NCBI GenBank assembly: GCA_900239685.1
Contig: OENT01000106.1
Location: 149,967-213,966, forward strand
DNA length: 64,000 bases
Reading direction: 5' to 3'
Source of the DNA: Rotaria macrura
Lineage: Eukaryota; Rotifera; Eurotatoria; Philodinida; Philodinidae
Shown here: positions 1 to 11,930 of the stretch, piece after piece
Layout: each line of letters starts with the position of its first letter
Numbering within the stretch: the first letter of the stretch is position 1
Position numbers and translations under genes: made by a program
The notes under the pieces: model-generated
The model's input: only the letters and a program-made list of their open reading frames with translations
Told to the model about the DNA's origin: nothing
Database searches by the model: none

Positions 1-189
1 CATATTGAGGGAAAAAACGAAACGAAACAAAACAAGAATAATTTTAATAACAACAATAATGAGCACGTTTATTCTCCTTGTTTGAATACAACGAAAAAAG
101 AAAAAGAAGTTAAAGAACGTATAAAAAAAATGACAACATACAGTCGCAAATAAACATTGCTTTCTTTAACATATTGTTTTGTTTTCTTA

Positions 190-195
190 TTTATT
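190..195 (-). terminator. Poly(A) signal for SNRPE
   Basis: The minus strand reads AATAAA 22 bases beyond the SmE stop codon, a normal distance for a polyadenylation signal in a compact gene. The call rests on the hexamer and its position. Confidence 0.6.
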
Positions 196-217
196 CAGGA
201 TGAGTCTGACCTTCGTT

Positions 218-511
218 TTAAGTATTAGCGCCAGTTGTTTGTATTTGTTGAATTAAACTAATGTTATCACCTTTAAGTAAAATTCTTCCAATTTTCTTTG
301 GTGTATTTTTTTTTAAAAAAATTTCTTCGGCATCATCCAAAACAAGATTCATATATTCATCGAAACCAATAATGTAACCTTCGATACGTGTTGCTGTTTG
401 TTCATACAACCAGACTTGTATACGTGATCGATTTTGTAAATATCGGAAGATCAAGTTAATTGGTTGAACCATAACTTTTTGAACTTTAGCTGGTGGACCT
501 CGTGCTGCCAT
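218..511 (-). CDS. SNRPE: Small nuclear ribonucleoprotein E (SmE), single exon
   Basis: A 97-residue Sm-fold protein, one of the seven proteins (B, D1, D2, D3, E, F, G) that form the heteroheptameric ring on U1, U2, U4 and U5 snRNAs. It acts in spliceosomal snRNP assembly and pre-mRNA splicing. The sequence shows the near-invariant SmE N-terminal helix ([15 protein letters not shown]), Sm1 with the [21 protein letters not shown] segment that contacts RNA, and Sm2 ([13 protein letters not shown]). Human SmE is 92 residues, so the length fits. I start at the ATG at 511 (MAARGPP); an in-frame ATG at 532 would add seven residues that the family lacks. No intron is visible although vertebrate SNRPE is split. 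ZYG11 lies only 313 bases upstream on the same strand. Confidence 0.97.
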   Translation of the reverse strand: MAARGPPAKVQKVMVQPINLIFRYLQNRSRIQVWLYEQTATRIEGYIIGFDEYMNLVLDDAEEIFLKKNTPKKIGRILLKGDNISLIQQIQTTGANT

Positions 512-603
512 GATCAATAGTACTATCTTCAATAAAGAAACAAAATAATTTCAAATATAATAATTGATACATTTACAATGTATCTACAATAATCTACGTT
601 TCT

Positions 604-609
604 TTTATT
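604..609 (-). terminator. Poly(A) signal for the ZYG11-like gene
   Basis: Minus-strand AATAAA about 215 bases after the ZYG11 stop and about 90 bases before the SmE start codon. The ZYG11 3' end and the SmE promoter must therefore share very little DNA. Confidence 0.45.
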
Positions 610-824
610 TTTTCTTTCAATAAATCTAAACAAACCCTATACGCAAGATGAGTTTTGTAATTCATTTTTGCGTAAGAAATGACAAATAAAAACAAAAGAA
701 GAGAAAAAAAAAACAACGATATCGTACAAAGAATGGCTTTCACGAAAACAATATGAGTGATTCAGATAATTCACTGTATGGCATTTTCAATTTTTTTTTT
801 AAAGAAAAACTAAAGGCATGAATA

Positions 825-3800
825 TTAATTGACAACAGTCAACGAATTTTGATGATGATTTAAACGATATGGTCTAAGGAGATGAAGAATTGAGTTGAAT
901 AATTGAATGGTCAATGTATCACAATGATCCGACGATATTTGGTCTATATATAATTTTTCTAATATATCATACAATTTTTCTTCTCGAATAACTCGAATAT
1001 ATCGTGCTCCTTGAAAACATGAAGAAAAACCAATGGTATCTATTATATTAATTATTATCTACTTACGATCGGTACTGCATACATGATGAATAGCCCAAAG
1101 GGCCCACAATTGTATAACGGGAATTTTTTTACAGTGCAATAATGGTATAAAAGGTCTGAATGATCTAAAGAAAAATATTGTTTTTTAATGATGTGTTAAG
1201 TAATACGACATTCACTATCCAAAGTGCTTGTGTTTAAGAAGCTTTTTAACTCGTACATTTCTTTGTGAATAGATGTGTAATGTATTATGTAGACTTGTGT
1301 AAATTATTTTTTGAAAGTACACTAGACATTTTGAACATAGATAGACTTCTATAGGATGATTTGTTTTTGCATAGTTTTAGATCTTACAATTTATTTCAGT
1401 TCTTGAAGACGTGCATTGAATGTAATGTTTTACTTCAGTGAAAAGAAATCTAGTGAGACACCGGCAAACATCAACGTGTAGATAGATGAATACCAGAAGA
1501 ATCTCGGATAAGAAATAGTTAAACTATTCTGGGCATCATCCAGGCAATCTTCTGCTGACAAAAACGCTTAATTCTAAGACACTGGTCATCATCGTCTGCT
1601 ATTGACAGACTCGATTAGAAGATATAACACTCTCATAATCAATCATTCTTCTGAATTAGACTGTCTCTCTGTCAATTTACACTGCGTACTTTCAAAAAAA
1701 TTACTTTTACTATTTCTACAACGAAAGAAGTACGATCGAATTTCAGTATCCCTAGAGAAACAATGTTGACAAATGCAGAGTGTATATTTTTACTTTCTTT
1801 TCGACAACAAAGTGAAATATAGAGTAAAAAAAGAAAATTTTTTACCGTCTGAAAAGTAAAATGAAATCTTCGCGTGCTTTCTTAAATAGGAAACATAAAT
1901 TGATACGAAAATAAATTAGATAACGAGTATATACACGCACAACCGTTATCGTTTAGACCGGATTCGAAAGCACTAGTTATTTTCGATTATTTTCATGATT
2001 AATGGGTAACTACAAATACTCGTCCATGTTTTCATTGGAAAATGTGGATAGCAAAGAATATAACTGTGAGTAACGGTTGGCCATAAAAATAATCACAAAT
2101 GACCGTTGGTTGGTGGTCTGGTTCGAACGAAATGGTTGTTTCTATCATCATCTGATCAGTTCACAATAAGACGATAGAAGAAATAGAGGAATTAAATCAA
2201 TGAAAATAAAGAAATAAAAACTGACTATTCAAATTTTAATAACACGTAAAGCGTCAACTTTCTTGAATGTCATCTTTCTCATACATTTCTTTATGATTCG
2301 AATTGAAATCATAACGAATCTATACTAACATCAAATTTAATTCTACTGTCTAAATTCAAATTTATTCATCTGAGTATCCATCAGCAACATCAGAGGATCT
2401 GTGTGTACATTCTGCTTGGCACATTTGCTATTGGAAACACTGTACCCAATGCATACTAACTTGGAAGTATATTTATCCACTGGAATAATCTCTTTCATAA
2501 ATAATAGAGGTCGCAAGCGTTCAAATTATTCATCCAACTGACTTTTGTATGATATTTCATTCTATTACGAAATGTCTTTGACTCATATCGTAATGCGATG
2601 AAGGTAAAAGTTGTTACTACAGTACGAACGAAATGAAAACCGCACTAGTCATCTATTGCGAAACTGTAATTGCCACACATATAAATGATAGAAACAACAA
2701 TTTCTGAAGGAAAATTTTTAACTAAGTCAATAGCACTCCATTGTATATTATGATTTTTCGTAGCACTGTTGAATATATTGCATTTTCTATTCTCTTAGAG
2801 GTCAAACACACTAGAATAATTAAAACTGAGTGAAGAGATGTGATTGGTGGTTCTATGTAACAACATTAATTCCACCGGTTAATTCAGTTTTTATGTTTCT
2901 AGTCTAGTGTATTTGACCCCTTAAATAAGAACTCCTGGATTGTCATCAGATATGTTCCACGAACGGAGTAATTTATCTTGGCTCATGTTCACAATTAATT
3001 CTTACTTCATTGACTTTCTTTTCACTTATTATTTTACGGTCATCGATTTTTTTCAATATCGACGGGACAAAATGATTGAATAGGCGTGTTTATGGTGAAT
3101 TTAACTTGAGTTTTTTGCTTTAGAATAGTGTCTGAATCGATTTTAACCATAAATAGGATGATTCATTTACTGAGATATTTTTGCAGTAAACGTTTGATCT
3201 ACACTCAAACGTATATTAATAAGATATTCCAATTCATCGATTTTCGGTTTGTGACGTTTTTCAAACTATGGTAAAATCGTATAAAACTACGCGAATCTAT
3301 TGAATAGATATATTAAAATTGCCGATCTTACCAAGATCTGCTAATTCACTCTTTCTCTTACAAGTAAACACGTCCTATTGATAAATATTAATTGAATAAA
3401 TAGAATACAGAATAGATTTTCTTTTTAACATGTTTTAGTCTTTGAATTCTACACATAGTTCTAATAATTTAGTACTTAACTTACGAACAACATACGAATT
3501 CTACAATTGATAAGTCTGTAATAGATATGTCTATTGAAGAATTCATTTCTTATGTCTCTATAAAATCATCATGTTCTTTTTTCAGGTAGCTATATATGTA
3601 ACCGATTATTGTATGAAAAGAAATGTGTTTATCGTAATTATCAAAATATTTCCTGTACAATACTACGAAGAAATAAAATAATATTGCTTTTTAATCATTG
3701 AAATGTATTCATGCATGTATCTACCGCATGAATGACACTACGTAAAACGAATTTATTCAATGTTCATTAGTACAATAGTAGATTTCTCTAATTATTCATC

Positions 3801-6800
3801 ACATTGTATTGTATTTAATACATCCGTAATAGAAATTAAGAAAAACTGATTGAAGTGTCACTAAAATAAATTTCTTGTTTTAGGGGAAAAAAATAATATA
3901 CCTATATGTAACGATATTTTTATCTGGATTTCTCCATTTTTGAATAGCATTTCTCATATATTGACATAGATCGACATTTAATTCATGATCGATTTGTTCG
4001 AACAGAATGTGTGCAAGAATACCAGCCGTAGAATATGCAACATCAATACTATCATCAGTTAAAAATCGTTGTATTAATGGAATAATATCAATTGAATAAA
4101 GATAATTTATTAAGTGCGATACTTCAGAAATATTACTTAATAAACCAAAAATTTTCGTCAATATAATTGTATCCAATGAAAATAAATATATAAGACGTTT
4201 ATATAATTTTAAACCTTTCAAATGAATGAAACGTTCGCATGCGACGGGATTTTCATCAGTCAGATTCCATAATAAACTTAAACAAAAGCGTAATGTATCG
4301 TCGCTTACCAATGCTTGATGATGATGATGATTATCATACCATTGTTCTTGAGCCTCATCATTTATTTGTTCAATAATATCTATGGTTTGTAAACGATTTA
4401 TTTGACGTTCAATCAACTGTAGAAGACATCGTAAATTTTTCAGGGATCCCAATTGTGTACATTCATCAATAGTTAACTACAAAACAGAAAGTAATGATTT
4501 CTTTTCAACGGATCGTAAATGTATAAATCATATCTGATGTCCACATAAGCTAAATGACTACTTGATCTTTAAGAATACTTTTCAAGTCAATAATCTTAAA
4601 TACTAGAGTTATGTGAGATCAGGTCTTGTTTCATTTCATTCTCAGTCTCTATAAAATTTTGTTTAATTTTGCTTCTGGTCTACAGAATATTATAGTGATC
4701 ATAAAAAAATAAAAAAATGATTCTACAATGATCGCTTATTGATTCATATGATCAACGTCAAGAACGGTCTTTCAATATGTTCACGTATTGAAGTATCTCA
4801 TGATTGATAATTCAGAAAAATAATATCTTATACAATCATCGAATTATAATTATAAATTTCAAGTTTCATTCAAGATAAATTTTTTTCTATTACTATGTTG
4901 TGAACTGCCTCTTTTTGTTTTCTAGTAGTCTCGATTATCACTACCACGACTAAATTTAGTTTCCTAGATGTTTAGCCCCAAATGAATAGAAAATAATTAT
5001 CATCTTCTGTCACTAGTGACAGCAGCTTAAATGTTTTATAAATTTTAATTATGTAGAGATCGGATTGGTAGCTTCATTAACAATTATCCACTAGACTTAG
5101 AAGGTTTAATATTGAATTGATAAATAGTTTAGTTTACCTTACGAGAAATTTCGAAAACATTAAGTAAACACCTGTAAACAAAATTCCACCAATGAAAATG
5201 ATTTAGCCCCTATTGAGAAAACCTTTCTCTGTGCAGAATTAATAGTTTATAGACTACGTTTAGGCTAATAGAAGAAGCGTCGATGTTTAACGCCGGATCG
5301 GTTATTATTAAAGCCGATGCTTTAGTTAAATCTTGTTTTTCGATGCTGTGATGAAAGTATCGCAAGGTTGAAGATCTATTTCGATTGGCCGACGCACGTA
5401 GTATGTAGTGAATAATATTCATAAACTAAGAAAATGTAAAATGAATATTGAGAAAAACATAACTCTCGTTAACTAAACACTAGATCTAATAGTGATTGTA
5501 AGAAATTTAAAGATAAGATGTAGAATTTTCTCTCTTTTACTCATCAACATTGAAGATCATCATAGTATTGGTCTATTTTTATGTAGATTTAGGTACTTTT
5601 CAAGAATGAAAAAATTCCTCTTCTCTCATGGCTTATTCCATGGTAAATTAAATCCAATATTTAGAAAAACTCGATTGTGAATGAAATTCACTTCTTTTAT
5701 CTATTGATCATTTCTCTTCCGTTATTGATGTAAGTTTGTTTTTCGTTAAAAGCTACACAGTGTAAAAGTTCATAGTCGAATCATTATTGAAATTAGTACA
5801 ATAATTTAGTTTTGAGTAAACTAATGACAATTTCTTGCATTACAAATCGTTGTGACATTATCTATCACCGCATATCACACTGTGAAGAAGTTTGTTTTCA
5901 AATTTTTATTTTTCTAGTGAAAAATGAAAATCGTCTAGTTGAATGATTTTAACATGTCTCAGTTGATAGTCAATCTAATCAGATAACTAACTTTACCATC
6001 AAACAGTTCAAAACAAGTATGATAAGATTTTTCTATATATATATATCAAAGTAGCTTTCTATACATTCGTAAAATATGTCCTTCGATTAGTGCATTCTTC
6101 TATGTAAATAAAAAATACTGTATCATCTAGTGTTAACAACACTTGCTCAACTGTGTAATATATTTTCAAGAATATTAGTTTTCTCTCACATCGAAAAACT
6201 ATATCATCGACAAAGCCTATGTATTCGAAATCAAGACAATCAAATATTTTAAACGATACATCGTTCAAAACAATATTGAAGAAAGAAATCCTCTTAGAAA
6301 CATAATATCACCCAATGTTTGCTCAGGCATCGTTCCAAATAGGATTTGACAAGTCTGTCTACCCGAAAGAAGATTGTTCATAGTACAAGAGATCGATTAT
6401 TTTCATGAAAAATTCTTCACACAAAAAGATCATATGACAATGTTTCCTAATTTCTTACCCTACTTGTTAATAGTGCTAGGACAGCTACACCTGGCTGTAT
6501 GATTACTAAATCTGTATGATTTTGTAAATTATTCATGACTAATGATGCTAATACATAGATATTGAAATTGGGCTCATGCAAAATTCGATCACTACATAAA
6601 GTTAATAGACAATTTTTCTGCAACTAAAATAAACATTACTAGATTTATAAATAGAGAGTTATTGATTTTGCTTTTACTTGTTGTTGATTGGGAAATATTT
6701 CCATGACAATAGTTAATGCTTGAACGATTCTTGATAAACATTTAAGATTGATTTGTTCGATGAACGGCGAACGTGTTAAGTTATAAATACATGCTGTTGA

Positions 6801-9800
6801 TGCCATTTGAACTGATTGTAAATTAGTATGTGTTGACATGGTATGAAGTATAAGTTCAATGAGAACATGTTGATTATTTGATTGATGTGAACGTGTAAGA
6901 AAGAATATGTAATAAAGAATTTTTTGTACAAAATTCGGTCGTTCATAATAACGTTTTAATGATTCAATAAGATATGGTTCATAACGATGTAGATCATTTT
7001 CTAATATTGCTAGTGATATAATATCATGTAAATCGTATGTATAATGACGAAATTTTGAATAACACATATCATTTTTATCGAATAAGCAATTAGAGTATTT
7101 TTCATTTGTTAAAAATAAGCCAAGAAATTGTAGATATCTATGTGAAAGTAAAAAATCGTATAACGATTTTGATACAATACTTTTCTGTCCACTTAAATCT
7201 AAATGTTTTAAGTTTGGTAAACAATTTTGCTCAGATAAAAATTGATTTATATCATATTGATTGTTTACTAATGAATTATAATTATCTGTACTGATATCTA
7301 AATATTCCAGATATTTTAATTCATATAAGATTTGATAAATAGTTGGATCTTCTTGCATGTGTATTGAACAATTATATAACTTTAATGATTTCAATTTTGT
7401 TGATAATTTTAATAGAGATGTAAATAATGTTATTGATGAGCATAAGGATAGATCAAGTGTAGTTAAGTTTTGCAATGAATCAATAATAATATCGAGACAA
7501 TAATTTTTGATGTCAGTGTTACTCATATTCAATGATGTTAAATTTATAAATTTAAGTATGAGACGAAGATTCGTTGGAATCATATTCATCGATGACGTCC
7601 TTATTGCTGTAGAATTTGTCGAACTTAAAAATAGAAGAAAACAAAACTTACTAAGAAATTAAAACATAGATTAGTTTAGGAAAATTTTCGTAGAATAGGA
7701 ACTTCATTTTTTAATAAGACGCACAGAGAGAGGCGTAATCTTTGATTATGGAAGTGACTACCGTCTAGTACTATGTAATATTTTCTCTTCAATACTAGAG
7801 TGATACAAATCCCATATGCATAATCGCTTGGATGACATATATTTCTCCTAACGTAAACAATTTTCTATCGAATGTCTTGTCCAAAATAAAAGATTGCTAG
7901 TTGGTGAGCTTTCAAAGATCATTCCGGCAGGCCTATGCGTGTGACTCAATACATTGGCTTTTTTTATTTTAAAAATCTAAATGCATAATCTTAAATAATG
8001 CTTTTCGATGGGAGTTCTATCACTTGAAAAAAAATTTCAGCCTTATCTGTAGGAATTCAAATTCTTCTAAGAGAATAGGATCGAGCTAATCGGTTGATTA
8101 GATCATCAACTACACATCCTCGTCAAACTATGACTAGCCCCTCGAATCAATCCTTTTTTCTCATAGATGATAGTTGAAGATGAAACCACTTGAAGTTTCG
8201 ATCCTGATGTGCTGTTCTTTCAAGCCTGTCGGGATTTGTAAATTTTGCTTTGTTTATGTATTTTAGATTAAGAAAACACTGAAATTTCATTACATACTCA
8301 AATATATCGTACAAGTTTCGTTTTCTCAAAGATACATCTCCATAGTGATAGATTTTAGAATACCAAGTAGTTTAATTGAAGCATTCGGCTTCAACTATTC
8401 ATGGATTATTTTAGTATTTAAATAAATACGACGAGTATATTTAAACACATACGTATATGTTATTTGTTACAACGTGACTTTTTTCTAAAACTAGTCTCTG
8501 TCGTATGTAAAAACAGAACATTAAACTAACCATTTGGTCAAAGATGATGTGTCGATGTCGAATTGTTTCTCAACGGTCGTCAAATCATATGCAGCAAAAA
8601 ATTTATAATGAGTAATGTTAAGTATTTTTAATCGTTCGAATGTTGATGGATGTAAATTATTTAAAATAGTATTGAATATTTTTTGATGTGAAAATCCTTC
8701 TAATAGACTAGGTGAACATTGAAATAGATATCGATTTGATAACGATATTCTCGTTGATTCTCTTTGTGTTCGATAATATAAATGATGTAAAATTAATGGA
8801 CTATAAATTTGATAGATATCATCGAATCTTGAATATAGTGATGGACATATGTGTTGATAAAATAAATCATTGAATTTCGATTTTGATTGATCGACATTTG
8901 AATCTTTAAATATTATTTTAAGTTCCATTAAATTCGGATGCTGACGAAGAATGTGACATTGTAATTGACTTAGATATTTAATATTTAATACGATACGTTT
9001 TAAACATGTTACATTTGATGAAAATAGTGTTAGAGTAAAATCATTCAATCTATTGTATTCCACTAAATAATCAGCAAGACGTTCAGACAATATGAAATTG
9101 AGTGGACATGAACCACGAAGAAATTGTCCAAGAAATAATGATTGATTAATAGATTTAGTTTGTGTCTAATATGAGATATAAAAAGAAATTTCATTGGTAT
9201 TTTCTTTTCTTTTGTAGAGAAAAAGACTCTTTTTATTTGATCGATGAACAGAAAAACAAGAAGAAGAGAGAATTACATTCGAGTGAATCAAAAATCATAA
9301 GCTATCAGTTCATAGCTAGATTTCTTTTATGTCTGAAGAGATTTGATTCAATGATTCTTTTGAACAGAATCAAATTTTGTATGTGTTCCCAGTTGAATAC
9401 TGAAAGAACAATCTGAATTGATACCTACCCAATTGAGTACATCATGAGTCTACATCGAATGTTAAGAGAGGACTGGAAAATGTGTGATCAAATTTGTTCG
9501 TATGAAAAAACTTATGGAAAACGATATCTTGATGTGAATTTTGTTTTTAAACAATCGTATTAGTTTTCATTCGGAGAGAAACTTGTTCTGTTCTTTCTTT
9601 TTAGAGATATCTAATTTCTTGATATCGTATAACGAACATGAACATGTTGAAAGCAAGTTAAGTAAACTTGATTATCGAATATCTACATCAAAAAATTAGA
9701 AAGTTCATTTTTAGTCAAGATATTTAAAATATTCTATGAGTAAATGTGTCTATCTTTAGACAAAACGGTTAAATAGTCATAGTGATTTTTTTCTCATATA

Positions 9801-11551
9801 CTAAATAGACCCTTAAAGATCGGACTTGTTTAATCATATCTAGATATGTTTGTAGGTCCAACATAAATATGTAAAGCATTTTATCATTTTGATGCTTCTC
9901 ACATAGTCTCAAAGTTCATATAGCAATAGAATCTAAGTTTCTTAATGAACAAATACATTTGTTGTTATGGTGAAAATACGACATCGACGATAAATGTTTT
10001 TCCCCAATCATTAATAACTGCAAGATCTGCTAGTGTTTATTTTTAACTTTGTGACTATAATAGATTCACGTGTTCGATCATTATTGAACGACAACTGATG
10101 TTGATACAAGAAATTTCACAATATGAATGAGAAAATTTGAATTATAAACAAATTCTTATTCTATTTGAGGAATTCCTTTGTTGCATATGTTTTCAGAAGT
10201 GAAGTGTTTTAATTTAAAACATGAAAATAAACCTAACACTGACATATCACCGTTGTATATTATTGGAACGAATATATACTTCATAACGATTGCATTCAAT
10301 TTAGATTACAATCTTCTTTATGAATGGTAAAGAAAAGGATGCTCTCCTAATAATAAATATTCTACAACTGCTCGTCTCATATCACAAAAACAACAATACA
10401 TGAATTATGAGTTGTATACAAAAATAGTGTGTTACTCTTAATCGAGAAAATTTCTATCGAAAAATGATGAATATTCTTTATTTGTCCGTATATTTCAATT
10501 CACTTAATACGTTGAACATTTAACTTATACATGGTATTCATTTAAAAACAAACATTTATACAAGCGCTATCTGGTTTGTGTACCAAGGAAATGTTTACTT
10601 AATGAGTATCACTGAATAATGGACACGCCCTTTTTCAAACTTTATGTATCAAACTTTAATAAGCTTCGCAATACAACCGAAAATTCACCTAGAAAATTTT
10701 ATCACGAAGAATACTCAATGACAATCAGTTGATGGACCACGTTATGAAATATGCAATATCTCATTCGCTGCTATGTTTTAAGATAATTTTTGTGCAATAA
10801 GCCTCAGCATCAGATAAAATAATATTGGAAAAGCCTAAAACGTTCATAAAACCACATCATACAACTTGTAGATGCTAAGTTTGAAGTCAAAACTCAAACG
10901 ACGATTGTACACAGAGATACAATTGTTTGCTTAAAGAAAATACTAAAACTGCTGTACCTCAAAAATATAATTTGACAAAATAAAACTATTTCACATTTTT
11001 CTATCTCGTACTATTATTCGAAACTATAAGAGGATGCATTCAGTTTAATGATTCCAATAGATTTTAGATCGATAACAAAATATCTTGAACAGTTCGTTTT
11101 TCGGCATTCATTAACAAACATATTAAAACGAGTGAAGATAGTATGATTTTTAACTTTGAGTACAATGTAAGAAAACGAAAATAAACAAATCGAGCTCATG
11201 ATTCTTGCCTGTAATTATTTATCGGTCGTTTTCCAAAGCTTTCATCGAACACGACAATAGGAACTAATATGCCATCAATCGACATTGAAACCAAATACAA
11301 GACTTGATCCTATCACAATTAATTTTTACCTCATAATTACTGTGGTCGACTTTTTGAACAATACGTGTATCGTCGGTTGGATCATATTTTCGTTTTCGTT
11401 GATCATTGAATGTTGTTTGAGTTTTTCCTTCTTGGTAGATTTGATCAATACATTTTTCAATGTATTTTTTCCATAAAAATTCATCATATTTCAATAATGA
11501 CACAAATTTACATAAACATATTGTACATAATTTATCAGGACTATCAACCAT
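825..11551 (-). CDS. ZYG11B: ZYG11-family CUL2-RING E3 ligase substrate receptor
   Basis: Seven coding exons, all GT..AG and all phase-consistent: 11551-11330, 9165-8531, 7623-6678, 6617-6459, 4476-3902, 1164-1067, 1009-825; 939 residues. ZYG11/ZER1 proteins bind Elongin B/C and CUL2 through an N-terminal VHL box and present substrates with glycine N-degrons. Exon 1 carries the VHL-box-like SPDKLCTICLCKF and the start ATG. Exons 2-3 carry leucine-rich repeats (LKHLDLSGQKSI, LEYLDIST). Exons 3-7 carry the ARM-like C-terminal part with family signatures KNCLLTLCSDRI (from residue 602), LSLLWNLTDENP and, in exon 6, PVIQLWALWAIHHVCS. Human ZYG11B is 744 residues; the extra length is mostly in the N-terminal third and includes a run of four His (near residue 700). 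Two introns are 57-60 bases and four are 0.9-2.7 kb. The exon 2/3 join lies in the least conserved part, so a small missed exon there is possible. Confidence 0.9.
1165..3901. other. Long ZYG11 intron 5
   Basis: 2.74-kb intron. The flanking exons join in phase to give TYRSFRPF, matching the continuous family sequence, so no exon is missing. I see no coding segment inside. The only structure noted is the small foldback at 2798-2920. Confidence 0.7.
2798..2920. mobile_element. Small snapback MITE in ZYG11 intron
   Basis: About 123 bases with inverted arms. The left arm begins GGTCAAACACACTAGA and continues to AAAACTGA. The reverse complement of the right arm reads GGTCAAATACACTAGA and on to AAAACTGA. 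It has no coding capacity and no clear target duplication. Confidence 0.55.
4477..6458. other. Long ZYG11 intron 4
   Basis: 1.98-kb intron bounded by GTAAGA at 6458 and an acceptor at 4477. The phase-0 join produces LTSRLTIDECTQLG, collinear with the vertebrate protein. Short open frames inside it are not part of the gene. Otherwise unremarkable AT-rich DNA. Confidence 0.65.
9166..11329. other. Long ZYG11 intron 1
   Basis: 2.16-kb intron between the VHL-box exon and the first leucine-rich-repeat exon. Donor GTAAAA, acceptor ATATTAG. I see no gene, repeat or element within it. Confidence 0.6.
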
Positions 11552-11930
11552 GAAAATAGTTTCAACAATGATTAATTATCAACATTTTTTTTCTTAAGAT
11601 TTTCAAAACGAAAATCTTCTTCATAGGATTATAAATCTTAAATGAGAACAAAAACAAAAAAAGGAAAATAATTTAGAGAATTAGCTTTCTCGAAGTTTAA
11701 TAACGATTAATATAATAACAATAAAAACAAACAGTTGCAGTCGAAGAATTAACAGTGATTTTTTGTTACCTAATGGACACAAATCTAGAGCAAGAGAAAT
11801 AAAAGCAAGAGCAATATGGATAGTTCACATAAAAAGAAAATGACAACTAATTATTTAAAAGCGCACTGAACCCACATGAGAACTAAAAAGTAAAAACCAT
11901 GATTATTCAGTAAATGAGAAAACAAAAGCA

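Noticed and set aside
5210..5422. 70-codon minus-strand frame inside the ZYG11 gene
   Set aside because: The flanking exons already join in phase with sequence collinear to the known family, so this lies in an intron.
8147..8329. 60-codon minus-strand frame as a ZYG11 exon
   Set aside because: No LRR pattern and no need for it: exons 2 and 3 already join in phase. A small missing exon cannot be fully excluded.
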